Under the pieces are notes generated by a model that had not been told where the DNA came from, ran no database searches, and saw only the letters and a program-made list of their open reading frames with translations. Shown in pieces: positions 34,019 to 42,538 of a stretch of 64,000 nucleotides of DNA; position 1 is the first letter of the stretch, and each line of letters begins with the position of its first letter. The position numbers and the translations under genes were made by a program. The stretch spans positions 372,001 through 436,000 of the forward strand of contig JAXLXY010000001.1 in NCBI GenBank assembly GCA_046327715.1. Direction: 5' to 3'. The stretch comes from JADJOM01 sp046327715 (GTDB taxonomy: Bacteria > Gemmatimonadota > Gemmatimonadetes > Gemmatimonadales > GWC2-71-9).

Positions 34019-36428
34019 CGCCCGTGCCTCCGCCCAGGTCGTCCCGCACCCGGGCCACCCCGTGCTCGCCGTCAAGGTCCACCCGCACCACCCGGTCCAT
34101 CCCCTCGCGCACGCCCTCGATGTGGGTGATCAGGATGACCTGCGGGAAGCGGTCGGCGAGGCTGCGCAGCAGGTCGACCACCGCGGCCCGCCGATCCTCG
34201 TCCAGCGACCCGAAGATCTCGTCGAGCACCAGCAGCGAGAGCGGCTGCCCCGCCCGGTCGGCGATCATCTGGCTGATGGCCAGCCGCAGCGCCAGGTTGG
34301 CGATGTCCTCCTCGCCGCCGGAGATCACCGGCTTGGGCTCGCCCCCCTCGATGATCGTGGCGACGTAGTCCTCATCCAGCTCGAGTTCGCCGTAGCGTCC
34401 GTTGCTGAGGTCGCGGAGGAAGCCGCTGGCCAGCTCGGCCAGGTCGGGCCGGAGCTGCTGGTTGAGGTCGGTGCGGAGGTCGGTGAAGGCGCGGTCGAGC
34501 TCGTTGTACAGCAGCAGGTCGCGGGCCGCGCGCCGCGCCTCCTCCTCGCGGCGGGCCCGCTCCTCGCGCCGGCGCGCGACGGCGGCGGCGGCCTCGTCCG
34601 CCGCGCCCTGCTCCGCCCGGGCGCGCACCGCGGCCATCTCGCCCTCGCGCCGGGCGCGGTCGGCGCCCTCGGCCGCGGCGCGGGCCTCGGTCCAGGCCTC
34701 GTCGGAATACCCGAGCGCCGAGAGCCGGTCGCGCAGGGCCCGGGTCTCCGCCTCCCGCCCGGTCAGCTCGCGCTCAGCCGCCTCTGCCTCGCCCACCAGC
34801 GCCTCGGCGCGCTCCGCCGCCACCCGGAGCCGCTCCGCCTGCAGCGCCACCGGATCGAGCGCGGCGAGCATCCGCCGCACCTCGCTGTGGCGGTTGGGGT
34901 CGTAGTTGGCCGGTCCCTGCTGGGCCACCAGGGCGAGTTCCGCCGCCCGCGCATCGAGCCGAAGCAGCTCGGCGGTCAGCCCGGGCCCCTCCTGGGCCTG
35001 GGTCTCGATTCGCGCCAGCTCGGCGCTCGCGTGGGCCAGGGTCTTCTCTGCCTCGGCCCGCTGCCGCTCCAGCTCCTTGAGTTCCGCCGGCTCGGCGGCC
35101 AGCTGGTCGATGCGCGACTTGAAGTAGTTCCCGTTGAACAGCACGTCCTGCAGCTGGCGGTCGAGGATGCCCACGACGTTGGGATACTCCTTCCCCAGCG
35201 GCCGCTCGCAGGTGGGGCAGGCGCCGTCGGGGCCGGCCTGGGTGATCTTGTCGAGCTGGTCCTTGAGCTCCTTGTACTGGTCCCGCAGGGCCTCGCGCTT
35301 GGTGCGGGCGTCCTGGAGGTCGCGGTCCCAGGCGGACCGCCGCTCCCGCGCCGACTCCTCGAGCGCTTCGTGCCGCTGCCGGTATTCCGCCAGCCGCACC
35401 CGGGCCCGCTCCAGCAGCTCGGGCGCCGGCAGGCGCGCGGCGCGGGCCCGCACCTGCTGCAGCAGCGCCTTGGTCTCCTCGAGCTGGGCCTGCGCCACCT
35501 GGCGCTTGGCGTACTGGCCCGCCAGCTCGTCGAGGCGGTGCCGCTCGGCCCGCAGCTCCTCGAGGGGCGCCAGCTCCTGCCGCAGCCCCTCCAGCCGGCC
35601 CCGCGCCTCGTTGGCGCCGACCAGCTCCCGGTCGAGCTGCTGGAACCGCTCCCGCGCGGTCTGCACCCGGTGCTCCGCCAGGCGGAGGTCGCCCTGGATG
35701 GTGGCAACCTGGTCGCGCTTGGCCTGCATCTCCTGCCAGCGCGGCGCCACCTCGCCCCGGCGGCGCTCGGCCGCCTCGATTGCGGCCGCCGCCTCCGCCA
35801 CCAGCCGCGCGGCGGTGGACTGCCGCTCGGCGGCCTGCGCCGCCTCGCGCTCGAGCTCCGCCGGGTCAGGGAGCTGGGCCTCGAGCGCGCCGAGGGTGGC
35901 GCGGAGGCGGGTGCGCTCCTCCCGGAGGCGCTCCTGGGCCCGCTGCAGCCGGTCGTAGCCGAGGACACGCGCCAGGAACTGGGCGCGCTCCACCGGCTTC
36001 ATGGCCGCCATCACCGCCAGCTGCTTCTGGCCGGTGAAGTACGTGTTGAAGAACTCCTCGCGGGTCATGCCGAGCAGGCGGCCCACCTTCTCGGTGACGG
36101 CCTGCAGGCTGTTGGCGACCGGGGCGGTGTCGTTGTCCTGGAACAGCTCGGCGCCATTGAGGGTCCGGACCGCGCGGTAGCGGTGCGGTCCGAGGGCAAA
36201 GTCGAGCTCCACCCGCACCGGCGCGCGGGGGCCCGCGCCCCGGCGGCGGATGGTCTCGCGCGTGCCGCGCGCCGCGTCGGCGCCATAGAGCGCCCACGCG
36301 ATGGCCTCAAGCAGGGTGGTCTTCCCCGCCCCGTTGGGCCCGATGATGCCGGTGAGCCCCGCGCCAAGGATGAGTTCGGTGTCCTCGTGCTGGCGGAAGT
36401 TGAGCAGGCGGAGGCGCTCGATCTGCAT
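34002..36428 (-). CDS. sbcC: SbcC/Rad50-like DNA repair ATPase
   Basis: An 808-residue product. The N-terminal half-ATPase has Walker A GPNGAGKTT (about 30-38) and the Q-loop region; long heptad-type coiled coils flank a zinc hook C404-P-T-C407; the C-terminal half-ATPase has the signature SGGEEDIANLALRLAIS and Walker B LSLLVLDEIFGSLDEDRR. It is shorter than E. coli SbcC (about 1050 residues) and nearer the Rad50 pattern, with a short coil. With SbcD it forms the nuclease complex that processes hairpins and DNA ends. The start overlaps the sbcD stop (TGATG). Confidence 0.93.
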   Translation of the reverse strand: MQIERLRLLNFRQHEDTELILGAGLTGIIGPNGAGKTTLLEAIAWALYGADAARGTRETIRRRGAGPRAPVRVELDFALGPHRYRAVRTLNGAELFQDNDTAPVANSLQAVTEKVGRLLGMTREEFFNTYFTGQKQLAVMAAMKPVERAQFLARVLGYDRLQRAQERLREERTRLRATLGALEAQLPDPAELEREAAQAAERQSTAARLVAEAAAAIEAAERRRGEVAPRWQEMQAKRDQVATIQGDLRLAEHRVQTARERFQQLDRELVGANEARGRLEGLRQELAPLEELRAERHRLDELAGQYAKRQVAQAQLEETKALLQQVRARAARLPAPELLERARVRLAEYRQRHEALEESARERRSAWDRDLQDARTKREALRDQYKELKDQLDKITQAGPDGACPTCERPLGKEYPNVVGILDRQLQDVLFNGNYFKSRIDQLAAEPAELKELERQRAEAEKTLAHASAELARIETQAQEGPGLTAELLRLDARAAELALVAQQGPANYDPNRHSEVRRMLAALDPVALQAERLRVAAERAEALVGEAEAAERELTGREAETRALRDRLSALGYSDEAWTEARAAAEGADRARREGEMAAVRARAEQGAADEAAAAVARRREERARREEEARRAARDLLLYNELDRAFTDLRTDLNQQLRPDLAELASGFLRDLSNGRYGELELDEDYVATIIEGGEPKPVISGGEEDIANLALRLAISQMIADRAGQPLSLLVLDEIFGSLDEDRRAAVVDLLRSLADRFPQVILITHIEGVREGMDRVVRVDLDGEHGVARVRDDLGGGTGDGLAA

Positions 36429-37606
36429 CAGCCCTCCACCCAGTCTCGCTCGACCTGCGCCATCGTCTCCACCCCGAGGCGGACGAACGCCTCCCGGTCC
36501 ACCTCGCCGGGCAGGAGCCGGCGGCCGAGGTAGTCCCCGACGATCTCCGGCAGCGTCTGGCGCCGGCCCGGCGCGCCGACGCCCACCTCGCGATGGGATT
36601 CGGGCCGCCGGAGGTCGAGCTGGTAGTGGAGCGCGGCCGACTTGTACCCACGGATCGCGGCGTAGTTGAGCTCCCGCCCGGTGTGCCGCGGCACGTTCCG
36701 GACCACCTGCCGGAGCACCTGGTCGGCGTATCCGCCGGGGACCGCCTCGAGCGCGCGCGCGAGCTCCGCGTCGATCTCCGCCCCGCTCCGGCCGGCGCCG
36801 TCGATGGCCGGCAGGTCGAGGACCCGCCGGGCCAGCGGGACGGGCCGCCGCTCCACGGCGCCGGTCTCCAGGTCCACCAGCAGCCAGCCCTTGCCCGAGA
36901 TGCGCTGCTCCCGCTCGTCGGCCAGTTCGCCCCAGGGATTCGGGCTCACGTACTCGAGCGCACCGCTGTACCAGACCCGCGGCGCCACCTCCCGCTGCAC
37001 GTGGTAATGCCCCAGCGCCACGTAACCCCAGCCGCCACGCGCCAGCTCATCCCGGGCCAGGAGGGCGCCGCCGTACTCGGCGGAGGAGCGATCGGCCGGG
37101 AAGATGCCCTCCACCTCGCCGTGCAGCATCAGCACCTGGTGCCGCTCGCCGCCCTCCGGCCGCAGGACGGGCCGCTCGCCGGTGATCAGCGCCATGTGCG
37201 GCACGGCGAGCACCGAGAGGTCGAGGCGCGGCCACGCGAGCCGCCGGGGTTCGTCGGCCACGACATCGGCGCCCAGGCTCTCGAACAGGCCGAGGATCGA
37301 GCCCGTCTCGGTGGAGCGCGGGGTGTCGTGGTTGCCGGCGAGGAGGACCAGGGGCGCGTCGGGCAGCGCCTCGCGCAGGCGGTGGAACTGCTGGAAGGCA
37401 AACAGGATCGAGTGGTTGGTGGGACGCACGGAGTGGAAGAGGTCGCCCGCCACCAGGATCGCCGCGGGCCGGGCCTCGATCACCTGGTCCACCGCCCGGC
37501 GGCAGGCGTGCGCCACGTCGGCCTCACGCTGGTTGAGGCCGGTGGCGGTCTGGCGATGGAACTGGCGGAAGCCGAGATGCAGGTCGGCGAGGTGCGCGAT
37601 CTTCAC
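36428..37606 (-). CDS. sbcD: SbcD/Mre11-like DNA repair exonuclease
   Basis: A 392-residue product from GTG 37606 (VKIAHLADLHLGF). Phosphoesterase motifs of the Mre11 family are all present: DLHLG (I), VAGDLFHS (II), LLAGNHDTPRS (III), LMLHGEVEG (IV) and ALGHYHVQ (V), coordinating two Mn2+ ions. The C-terminal part is the capping and SbcC-binding region. It pairs with the overlapping sbcC gene and diverges from the MarR gene across an AT-rich spacer. Confidence 0.94.
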   Translation of the reverse strand: MKIAHLADLHLGFRQFHRQTATGLNQREADVAHACRRAVDQVIEARPAAILVAGDLFHSVRPTNHSILFAFQQFHRLREALPDAPLVLLAGNHDTPRSTETGSILGLFESLGADVVADEPRRLAWPRLDLSVLAVPHMALITGERPVLRPEGGERHQVLMLHGEVEGIFPADRSSAEYGGALLARDELARGGWGYVALGHYHVQREVAPRVWYSGALEYVSPNPWGELADEREQRISGKGWLLVDLETGAVERRPVPLARRVLDLPAIDGAGRSGAEIDAELARALEAVPGGYADQVLRQVVRNVPRHTGRELNYAAIRGYKSAALHYQLDLRRPESHREVGVGAPGRRQTLPEIVGDYLGRRLLPGEVDREAFVRLGVETMAQVERDWVEG

Positions 37607-37677
37607 GGGGGGAATTCTAAGGAGGGAGGTAGCGGGCGTAAGAGGCGAATCCGCGGGGGCAGGGACCGGCGGGACGC

Positions 37678-37707
37678 ATCCTATTACATTGATATCCTTA
37701 CAATATT
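37678..37707. promoter_or_regulatory. AT-rich promoter/operator between sbcD and the MarR gene
   Basis: The 82 bp between the divergent genes are GC-rich except for this segment, which contains two direct TTACA repeats 14 bp apart and a GATATC centre. TACAAT at 37699 could be a -10 for the MarR gene. A MarR protein often binds its own promoter, so this is a plausible autoregulatory site. No exact boxes are proven. Confidence 0.4.
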
Positions 37708-38210
37708 CCCTCGCGAGGTGTTCCCTGCCCCCCCAGCTCACCCCCGCCCGGCACCCCGAGGCCACCGCGATCGTCCAGGGCCTGCGCCGGATCGTGCACG
37801 CCCTGGAGCGGTATTCCCGGGAGGTCCGCCGGGACTACGGACTCACCGCCCCCCAGCTGTGGGCGCTGGCCACCCTGCACCGGCACGGTCCCGTCACCAC
37901 CGGGAGGCTGGCGGCGGCGCTCCACGTCCACCAGAGCAGCGCCTCCGTGCTCCTGCAGCGGATGGAACGCCGGGGCCTGGTGCGGCGGAGCCGGGCGCGG
38001 GAGGACCGTCGACGGGTCCGGGTGGAACTGACCGAGCGGGGCGCGGCGCTCGCGCGGGAGGCGCCACAGCCGGCCCAGGGCCGCCTGCTGCACGCCCTGG
38101 CCGGCATGCCCCTCGCCCGGGTGCGCGAGATTCGCGGCGCAGTCGATGACCTCGTGAAGGCCATGGAGGCGGATCGGGTCGAGGCCCGCTTCTTCTTCTC
38201 CGATGGCTGA
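37689..38210 (+). CDS. MarR-family transcriptional regulator
   Basis: A winged-helix regulator of about 160-173 residues. The DNA-binding region reads LTAPQLWALATLHRHGPVTT, then GRLAAALHVHQSSASVLLQR (recognition helix), MERRGLVRRS and the wing REDRRRVRVELTERG, all typical of MarR. The start is uncertain: TTG 37689 gives the longest sensible product; CTG 37725, preceded by GAGG, would place the start downstream of the AT-rich box. It overlaps the next gene by 8 bp. The regulated genes and ligand are unknown; the adjacent operon or itself are candidates. Confidence 0.85.
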   Translation: MISLQYSLARCSLPPQLTPARHPEATAIVQGLRRIVHALERYSREVRRDYGLTAPQLWALATLHRHGPVTTGRLAAALHVHQSSASVLLQRMERRGLVRRSRAREDRRRVRVELTERGAALAREAPQPAQGRLLHALAGMPLARVREIRGAVDDLVKAMEADRVEARFFFSDG

Positions 38211-38607
38211 CCCGATCGCCGAGGCTCCCGCCGACGCCGGACTGCGCCGGCTGATGCTGCGAGGCATCGGCGCGCCTCCGGTGCCGCTCCTGGTCCCGGT
38301 CCGCCACCTCGGGCCCTGGACCCGGCTGTGGCGGGCCGCGCTCGGTTGCCTCGGCGGGCTCGCCGTGGCGATCGCAGCACTGCCCATCCCGATCATCCAC
38401 CTGGTGCTGCCGCCGGTGGCCCTCGTGGCCGGGGTGGTACTGGGCCTCCGGCGGGGCATGGTGCGAACCCTCTTCGGCGCCGCACACGGCCCCTGCCCCT
38501 GCTGCGGGCAGGAACAGGGGCTGGGCCTCACCGGGACGCCCTACGGCCTGCCGCGGGAGCTCAAGTGCCATGCCTGCCGGCAGTTGCTGAGCCTGGAGGC
38601 AGCCTAG
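38203..38607 (+). CDS. Membrane protein with C-terminal zinc ribbon
   Basis: A 134-residue product. Two hydrophobic helices (about 48-68 and 70-83, IHLVLPPVALVAGVVLGL) are followed by a rubredoxin-like four-cysteine knuckle: CPCC near residue 98 and CHAC near 123. The start ATG 38203 overlaps the MarR gene end by eight bases, indicating one transcript. No specific family is recognised. Confidence 0.7.
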   Translation: MADPIAEAPADAGLRRLMLRGIGAPPVPLLVPVRHLGPWTRLWRAALGCLGGLAVAIAALPIPIIHLVLPPVALVAGVVLGLRRGMVRTLFGAAHGPCPCCGQEQGLGLTGTPYGLPRELKCHACRQLLSLEAA

Positions 38608-38735
38608 TGCGACTCACCCCGTCGGTGGCCGTCCGGCGGACGGGCGCCGGGAGGGGCGAATACCCGACCCCGGCCATGGCCGTTCGCCGGAGGATGCTGG
38701 CCCGCCCCGGGTCTCCCGCCCTACACTTCAGGCAC

Positions 38736-41636
38736 ATGCCCGTGATCCGACTCGGTGGCCGGCTGGCCAGTTGCCTGATCCTCTCGGTGGTGGCGTCTGC
38801 CGCCGCGGCGCAGGCGCGGCCGGCGCGCGACACCACGCTCCTCCTGCGAGAGCTGGCCGCGGCCCAGGACACGGCGCGGGTGCCCCTGCTGCTCGAACTG
38901 GCGGGGCTGCGGGCGCAACAGCCCGCCGAGGTCCTCCGGCTCGCCGATGAGGCCCTCACCCAGCTGCACGGACACCCGGCACCCGCGTTCGAGGCGCGGG
39001 CCCGCCTGTTGCGGGCGACCGCGCTCGAGGTGCAGGGGGAATACCCCATGTCGCTGGCGGAGGCGGAGCGCGCCGAGTCGCTGGCCATGACCCTGCACGC
39101 CGACTCCCTCCGGGATGCGGCGAGCCTGGCCGCGGGGCGCGCCCTGTGGCGCCTGTCGCGGTTCACCCCCGCGCTGGCCCGGGCCGAGTCGGCGGTGGCC
39201 CGCCTGGCAACCCGCGGGCCCTCGATCGCGCTGGCCCGCGGCTACAACCTCATCGGCGGCATCCAGCACAGCATGGGCAAGCTGGACGCGGCGCTCGACC
39301 GGTACCTGGCGGCGCTGCGCCTCGGGGAGGAGCTCCGGGACGAGGAGATGATCGCCCGGGCGCACAACAACATCGGGCTGGTCTACTGGGACCTCGGCCG
39401 CAACACCGATGCGCTGGCGGCCCTGCAGCGGGCCCTGGCGCTGCTCGAGCGGGGCGCCAGGCCGAGCCTCACCAACACCCTCAACAACATCGGGTTGGTG
39501 CTGCTCGAGCTGCGCCGGCCGCGCGAGGCCATCCCCTACCTCGAGCGCGCCCTGGTCCTGGACCGCGCCTCGGGTGACCGGTTCGGGCAGGCGAAGGAGC
39601 TGAGCAACCTGGGCGGGTGCTACAAGGAGCTGAAGCAGTTCGACCGCGCCACGGAATACCAGCGTCAGGCACTGGCCCTCCGGGAGGAGATCGGGGACAA
39701 GGACGGCGTGGCCCGCACCCGGGGGGCACTGGCGGAGCTCGCGCTTGCGGCGGGCGACACGATCGGGGCCATCCGGATGCTGGAGCAGGCCAGCGCGCTG
39801 GCCCGGGAACTCCAGAGCTCCCTGGACGAGGCGGACCAGCTCGACACCCTGGTCCGGCTCAAGACCGTCACGGGCGACACCGCGGGCGCCTTCCGGGCGC
39901 TGGAGCGCCTCCATGCCCTGACGGTGGCCCTCTCCGACAGCGCCCTGAGCCGGCGGACGGCCGAACTGGACGCGCAGTACCAGGCCCGGGAACGGGAACG
40001 CGAGCTGGAAGCGGCCCGGACCGAGGCGGAGGAACGCCAGCGCGACCTCTGGTTTCTGGTTGCCGGGACCATCGTGCTGGCCACCGCCCTCGGGCTCCTG
40101 GCCATGCTCCACGCCCGCAGCGTGCGAGGCCAGCGGGCACTGGCCGAATCGGAACAACGCTACCGCGCGCTGTTCGAGACGTCCGGGGTGCCGACCCTGC
40201 TGCTGGACACCAACGCCCGGCAGGTCCTCGACCTGAATGCACCGGCACGGGCCCTCGTCGGCCTCGCGACGCGCTCGGAGCCGGTCGACGTCGCGGCGGT
40301 GGGACCTGACTGGCTCCGCCAGGCCCTGGACCGGGCGCTGCACCCGGTGAGCGGGGGCCACCTGGCGCTCGAGGACCGCTGGACCGGGCCCGACGGCCAG
40401 CTCCGCTGGACGGAGATCCGCGGCAGCGAGGTGGCGCTCGGCGGCCGGGCCTGCCGCCTGGTGACCCTGCGTGACGCCACGGCGGTTCGGGCCGAGGAAG
40501 AGGCGCGGCAGCGCGAGGAGAAGCTGCGATCGCTCGGCGTGCTTGCCGGCGGGATCGCCCATGACTTCAACAACGCGCTCACCTCCATCCTCGGCCACGT
40601 CGCCCTTGCCAAGGACGCCGATCCCGCCGAGCGCGCGGAGCTGCTCGACTGCGCGGAGCAGGCCGCCGTCGGGGCGAGCCGCCTCACGGTGCAGCTGCTG
40701 GCGTTCGCCAAGGGCGGCCAGCCGCAGCGGCGGCCCACCGACCTGGCCCGCCTGCTGCGCGATGCGGTGGCACTCGCCGGCGCGGGCTCGCACATGCGGG
40801 TGGACTTCGAGCTGCCCGCCGACCTGTGGCCCGGGCAGGTGGACCCCGGCCAGTTCAGCCAGGTGGTCAGCAACCTGGTGATCAATGCCACCCAGGCCAC
40901 CGGCGAGGGTGGGCGGCTGCTGATCACCGCCACGAACGTCCTCGACTCCGCGGCGGGCACCACCGATCCCGCGGGCCAGCGCTTCGTCCGGATCGACTTC
41001 CGCGACAACGGCTCCGGCATCCCTGCCGCCATCCGGGACCGGGTCTTCGAGCCGTACTTCACCACCAAGCGGGGCGGCAATGGCCTCGGGCTGGCCACGG
41101 CGTTCACGATCTGCCAGAACCATGGCGGCCGGCTCACCTGCGCGTCCGAGGAGGGGCGCGGCACCACCTTCTCCGCCTTCCTCCCCGCGGCCGCCGAGGC
41201 CCCCGCGGCGCCCGAGGCCGTCGCGGCCGTCACGCCCGTCGGCGGCGGCAGGATCCTGGTCCTGGAGGACGAACCGCTGGTGCAGAACGTCCTGCGCCGC
41301 ACGTTGCAGCAGTGGGGCTACGACGTCGAGGTCGTGCCCGAGGGCCGGCTCGCCGTCGAGCGCTACCTCGAGCGGCGGCGGGCGGGAGCGCCGTTCGACC
41401 TGCTCATCATGGACCTGACGATCCCGGGCGGGATGGGCGGGCGCCAGGCGCTGGCGGAGATCCATGCGCACGACCCCGGGGCCCGCGCCATCGTGGCCAG
41501 CGGCTATTCGGATGACCCGACCATGGCCGACTTCGGTGCCGCGGGCTTTGCCGCGGCCCTCGCCAAGCCCTTCCTGCCCGCTGACCTCGCGCGGGTGCTC
41601 GCGCGGGTCCAGGCGGGCGCCCCCCGGCCCGGCTGA
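38736..41636 (+). CDS. Hybrid histidine kinase with periplasmic TPR sensor, PAS, kinase and receiver domains
   Basis: A 966-residue product from ATG 38736 with a signal-like N-terminus (ASCLILSVVASAAAAQ). Residues about 35-400 are TPR repeats, then a coiled coil and one membrane helix at about 440-460 (FLVAGTIVLATALGLLAML). A PAS domain (about 475-590) leads into the kinase: phospho-acceptor H609 in GGIAHDFNNALTSI, N-box NLVINATQAT, G1 DNGSGIP and G2 GGNGLGLAT. The C-terminal receiver has EDE and the phospho-acceptor D893 (LLIMDLTIPGG). The HDFNN type matches NtrB-like kinases. No separate response regulator lies next to it. Confidence 0.92.
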   Translation: MPVIRLGGRLASCLILSVVASAAAAQARPARDTTLLLRELAAAQDTARVPLLLELAGLRAQQPAEVLRLADEALTQLHGHPAPAFEARARLLRATALEVQGEYPMSLAEAERAESLAMTLHADSLRDAASLAAGRALWRLSRFTPALARAESAVARLATRGPSIALARGYNLIGGIQHSMGKLDAALDRYLAALRLGEELRDEEMIARAHNNIGLVYWDLGRNTDALAALQRALALLERGARPSLTNTLNNIGLVLLELRRPREAIPYLERALVLDRASGDRFGQAKELSNLGGCYKELKQFDRATEYQRQALALREEIGDKDGVARTRGALAELALAAGDTIGAIRMLEQASALARELQSSLDEADQLDTLVRLKTVTGDTAGAFRALERLHALTVALSDSALSRRTAELDAQYQARERERELEAARTEAEERQRDLWFLVAGTIVLATALGLLAMLHARSVRGQRALAESEQRYRALFETSGVPTLLLDTNARQVLDLNAPARALVGLATRSEPVDVAAVGPDWLRQALDRALHPVSGGHLALEDRWTGPDGQLRWTEIRGSEVALGGRACRLVTLRDATAVRAEEEARQREEKLRSLGVLAGGIAHDFNNALTSILGHVALAKDADPAERAELLDCAEQAAVGASRLTVQLLAFAKGGQPQRRPTDLARLLRDAVALAGAGSHMRVDFELPADLWPGQVDPGQFSQVVSNLVINATQATGEGGRLLITATNVLDSAAGTTDPAGQRFVRIDFRDNGSGIPAAIRDRVFEPYFTTKRGGNGLGLATAFTICQNHGGRLTCASEEGRGTTFSAFLPAAAEAPAAPEAVAAVTPVGGGRILVLEDEPLVQNVLRRTLQQWGYDVEVVPEGRLAVERYLERRRAGAPFDLLIMDLTIPGGMGGRQALAEIHAHDPGARAIVASGYSDDPTMADFGAAGFAAALAKPFLPADLARVLARVQAGAPRPG

Positions 41637-41698
41637 GCCCGCGCTACCGCGCCCGTCCCGGCTTCCCCAGCGACGACGCGGGGCTATCTTCCCCGCCC

Positions 41699-42466
41699 AT
41701 GCGCACCCCCCTCCTGCTGCCGGTCGCCTGGGCGCTGCTTGCCGGCCTCGCCACCGTCCCCCTGGCCGCGGCGGCGCCCGATGACAGCACCGCCCACTGG
41801 TCGGCCACGGCCGAGCTCTCGTACACCGACGTGAACGGGAACAAGGCGCTGTCGCTCTTCAGCACCGGCTTCGGGTTCAAGCGGCAGGGGGGGCGGGTGT
41901 TCGAGCTCGTGTTCCAGACGGGCATGCGCTACGGCAAGAGCGAGGGTGAGGTCGCGGCGGAGAACTACGACGCCGAGATCAACACCCGTTTCCGGCCGGC
42001 CTCGTGGGTCTCGCCGTTCTTCTACACCAAGGCCTCGCGGGACCGGATCCGGAATCTCGACGTGCGGGTCGCCGCGGCCGCGGGTGCCGAGGTGAACCTG
42101 CTGCAGCCCACCGACCAGCGGGTCTCGCTCGGCGTGGCGATCCTGCAGGACTACGAGCGTCGCCTGCTGCCGGAGGGGAGCACCTCGGCAGAGACCGTCT
42201 CGCTCACGCGGTTCAACCTGCGGTTCGTGGCGCGGCCGATGCTCCGGAAGGGCGTCACGGCCGAGCACCGCACCCAGTACGAGCCGGTGGCCGGCCACCT
42301 CGGCGACTACCTGTTCAGCTCGCAGACCTCGCTGCGGGTGCTGCTCACCGGCGGGCTGGCCCTGCAGACCAGCTACCAGTACAACTACGACTCCTCGCCC
42401 GCCCCGGGCGTCACCAGCCGCTCCGAACGGGCGATCACCACGGGCCTGATCGTCGAGCTGCGCTAG
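41699..42466 (+). CDS. DUF481-family outer-membrane protein
   Basis: A 255-residue product with a signal peptide (LLAGLATVPLAAAAP) and an all-beta pattern of alternating residues (WSATAELSYTDVNGNKALSL; FELVFQTGMRYGKSEGE; LLTGGLALQTSYQYNYDSSP) as in the salt-stress DUF481/YdiY barrel family. It lacks a terminal aromatic but ends in a strand (TGLIVELR). Monocistronic, closed by a strong terminator. The function of the family is not established. Confidence 0.82.
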   Translation: MRTPLLLPVAWALLAGLATVPLAAAAPDDSTAHWSATAELSYTDVNGNKALSLFSTGFGFKRQGGRVFELVFQTGMRYGKSEGEVAAENYDAEINTRFRPASWVSPFFYTKASRDRIRNLDVRVAAAAGAEVNLLQPTDQRVSLGVAILQDYERRLLPEGSTSAETVSLTRFNLRFVARPMLRKGVTAEHRTQYEPVAGHLGDYLFSSQTSLRVLLTGGLALQTSYQYNYDSSPAPGVTSRSERAITTGLIVELR

Positions 42467-42484
42467 GGCACCGCGCCGGAAACG

Positions 42485-42520
42485 ACGAGGGCTCCGGGCC
42501 GATCGGCCCGGAGCCCTCGT
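42485..42520. terminator. Bidirectional terminator, perfect 36-bp palindrome
   Basis: A 16-bp perfect stem (42485-42500 with 42505-42520) with a GATC loop lies midway between the convergent DUF481 and herA genes. Because it is symmetrical it can act in both directions; no T-tract is needed for strong folding but none is present. Confidence 0.75.
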
Positions 42521-42538
42521 GGCGTCCGTGGCATCCGG

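Noticed and set aside
37607..37765. Upstream ATG extension of SbcD to 37765
   Set aside because: It would cross the AT-rich divergent spacer and add 53 residues absent from the family.
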